Source: Bacillota bacterium (GTDB lineage: Bacteria > Bacillota > Sulfobacillia > JAJZYS01 > JAJYTV01). From it: a stretch of 5,638 nt of DNA. Position numbers and translations under genes: made by a program. Shown here piece by piece: positions 4,265 to 5,638 of this stretch (its first letter is position 1; each line of letters begins with the position of its first letter). Under the pieces are notes generated by a model. That model ran no database searches. It was not told where the DNA came from and saw only the letters and a program-made list of their open reading frames with translations. The stretch is from contig JAJYNV010000128.1 of the NCBI GenBank assembly GCA_021786135.1, forward strand, positions 1 to 5,638, in the 5' to 3' direction.

Positions 4265-5638
4265 ATGGCCGCTGAACCGTCGGACGACGACGCCTTCTGT
4301 GACGCGTGCACCCTTCTCGGCCGCTTCGCCCGTCACGAAACGTCGCCGAGCGCAGTCCTCGCCGTGCAGGAGCGCAGACTTGCGGCACGCGAAAGCGCCC
4401 TGCGCTGCTACATCACTTATGACGCTCAGGGTGCCCAGGCGGCGGCAAGCAGTGCCGACGACGCCTGGCAAGCGGATCGACCGAAGCCGCTTCTTGGGCT
4501 GACGCTTGGTGTCAAGGACCTCTACGACGTAGCGGGCTTGCCTACCACCGGCGGCAGTGCGGCGTACGGCCAGGAGCCGGCCGTCGCTGATGCGACCGTG
4601 ATCCGGCGCCTCCGCGATGCCGGTGCCGTCATCACCGGCAAGCTCAACACGGAAGAACTCGCCTTTGGCGTCATCAGCGCTCCCACCCGTAATCCCTACA
4701 ACGCATCGCGCATCCCCGGCGGGTCCTCGGGCGGGTCCGCGGCCGCCCTGGCCGCCGGACTCATCCAGCTCTCGGTCGGCACAGACACGGCAGGATCTAT
4801 CCGGATCCCCGCGGCCCTCTGCGGCGTGGTAGGGTATAAGCCGAGCCAGGGGATCGTGCCGCGCACCGGCGTCATGCCCCTCTCAGACAGCCTCGATCAC
4901 GCCTGCCCGATGGCGCGAACCGTAGCGGATGTGCGCCTGCTGCTCGACGTCATTGCGGGACCAGACCCCGACGACCCCTTATCCCTGCCGTCCATCCCAC
5001 CGGCCCCCGAACCCCTCACCGGCGTGGGCGTGCCCTGGGCCTGGCTGCGAGACGAAGTCGACCAGGGGACCCTCGATCTCTTCCTGCATGCGCTCGCCCT
5101 GCTGGAACAGCAGGGTCTCAGGCAGGAGGATCTCGACTGGCCGCCACCCGAGGAGTTCATCTCCCTCCAGGGGAGCATACGTGCGCCGGAGACCTACCTC
5201 ACCCACCGCGACGCCATCGCGGAGCGGCCTGAGAAGTTCGGTCCGGGGCTCGTCGCCCGCATTGCAGCGGGGCGCGACAGTTCAGCAGTCGATTATGTCG
5301 CTGCCCTGCGCGAGCGCCACCGCCTGCGACGCGAGCTCGAGCAGGACCTCGAGCGACGTGGCGTCGGCTTCCTGGCTCTGCCGACGACCCCACTGCCAGC
5401 TCCTCCCGTCGGTGACACACACGTAGAGTTGCGCAGCGGTCTGCACCTCACCGTCCGCGAGGCTTTGATCCGCTACACGGCTCCTTTCAACGTCACCGGC
5501 TGGCCCGCCATCAGCCTGCCGCTGGGCCTCGGCCGGGATGGTCTCCCACGCGGCCTGCAGCTTGTTGGTCGCCTCTATGACGACCAGCGCCTGCTTGACG
5601 TCGCAGAACGACTCAGCAGCCATCCAAAGGGCCTCCTC
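4265..5638 (+). CDS. Amidase-signature family hydrolase (3' end beyond window)
   Basis: A serine hydrolase of the amidase signature family, which cleaves C-N amide bonds. 458 residues are visible without a stop up to the right edge. Full members are about 460-500 residues and the visible end (LVGRLYDDQRLLDVAERL) is the usual last helix, so only a few residues should be missing. Seen: catalytic Lys84 in GVKD, the Gly/Ser-rich signature PGGSSGGSAAALAAG (151-165) with cis-Ser154, and nucleophile Ser178 in TDTAGSIRIPAALCG (173-187). The 24-residue Ser154-Ser178 spacing matches FAAH and malonamidase. No signal peptide is seen, so it is probably cytoplasmic. The ATG at 4265 has a strong AGGAGG; an ATG at 4205 would add 20 residues. 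Substrate is undetermined: GatA, allophanate hydrolase and aliphatic or aryl amidases share this fold. GatA is less likely because no gatC precedes it. It is divergent from the exporter cluster. Confidence 0.92.
   Translation, partial: MAAEPSDDDAFCDACTLLGRFARHETSPSAVLAVQERRLAARESALRCYITYDAQGAQAAASSADDAWQADRPKPLLGLTLGVKDLYDVAGLPTTGGSAAYGQEPAVADATVIRRLRDAGAVITGKLNTEELAFGVISAPTRNPYNASRIPGGSSGGSAAALAAGLIQLSVGTDTAGSIRIPAALCGVVGYKPSQGIVPRTGVMPLSDSLDHACPMARTVADVRLLLDVIAGPDPDDPLSLPSIPPAPEPLTGVGVPWAWLRDEVDQGTLDLFLHALALLEQQGLRQEDLDWPPPEEFISLQGSIRAPETYLTHRDAIAERPEKFGPGLVARIAAGRDSSAVDYVAALRERHRLRRELEQDLERRGVGFLALPTTPLPAPPVGDTHVELRSGLHLTVREALIRYTAPFNVTGWPAISLPLGLGRDGLPRGLQLVGRLYDDQRLLDVAERLSSHPKGLL

Noticed and set aside
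4038..4388. Upstream extension of the ATPase reading frame to an ATG at 4388
   Set aside because: The extra 117 residues are Arg-rich and unlike any ABC ATPase N-terminus. The extension would overlap the first 124 bases of the amidase gene.
4265..5638. GatA subunit of the tRNA amidotransferase
   Set aside because: No gatC lies upstream and no gatB is visible. It cannot be fully excluded because the right-hand neighbour is outside the window.

Overview
This is a GC-rich bacterial window holding six protein genes and two intergenic regions. Five genes lie on the minus strand and one on the plus strand. The phylum cannot be fixed from the sequence. Strong AGGAGG-type ribosome binding sites, a lipoprotein with a Gly/Ser/Thr-rich linker and a likely TTG start would suit a GC-rich Firmicute or a related monoderm lineage, but a proteobacterium cannot be excluded. 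No rRNA, tRNA, CRISPR array, transposase or phage gene is visible.

Layout from left to right: (1) positions 1-184, minus: the first 61 codons of an exported lipoprotein that leaves the left edge, possibly an ABC transporter substrate-binding protein. (2) 185-916: about 730 bases with no convincing gene. It carries a 15-base hyphenated palindrome next to the lipoprotein ribosome binding site and a 47-base imperfect stem-loop at 683-729. (3) 917-4037, minus: a tight four-gene cluster. In transcription order it is a NodI/DrrA-type ABC ATPase, a NodJ-type ABC-2 permease (ATGA overlap), a DUF4149/TMEM205-like small membrane protein, and a TIGR01777-family SDR nucleotide-sugar-epimerase-like protein. 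(4) 4038-4264: a divergent intergenic region with short repeated words and two palindromes. (5) 4265-5638, plus: an almost complete amidase-signature hydrolase with an intact Ser-cisSer-Lys triad, still open at the right edge.

The ATPase and permease should form an ABC-2 exporter of unknown substrate. NodI/NodJ export nodulation factors in rhizobia, but nothing here suggests nodulation, so the name describes homology only. The DUF4149 and SDR genes are probably co-transcribed with it, from spacings of -4, 40 and 13 bases. The amidase is divergent and may share regulatory DNA with the exporter, but no sequence evidence links their functions. The most unusual signals are non-coding: the stem-loop at 683-729, the palindrome at 213-227, and the repeated words between the divergent genes.
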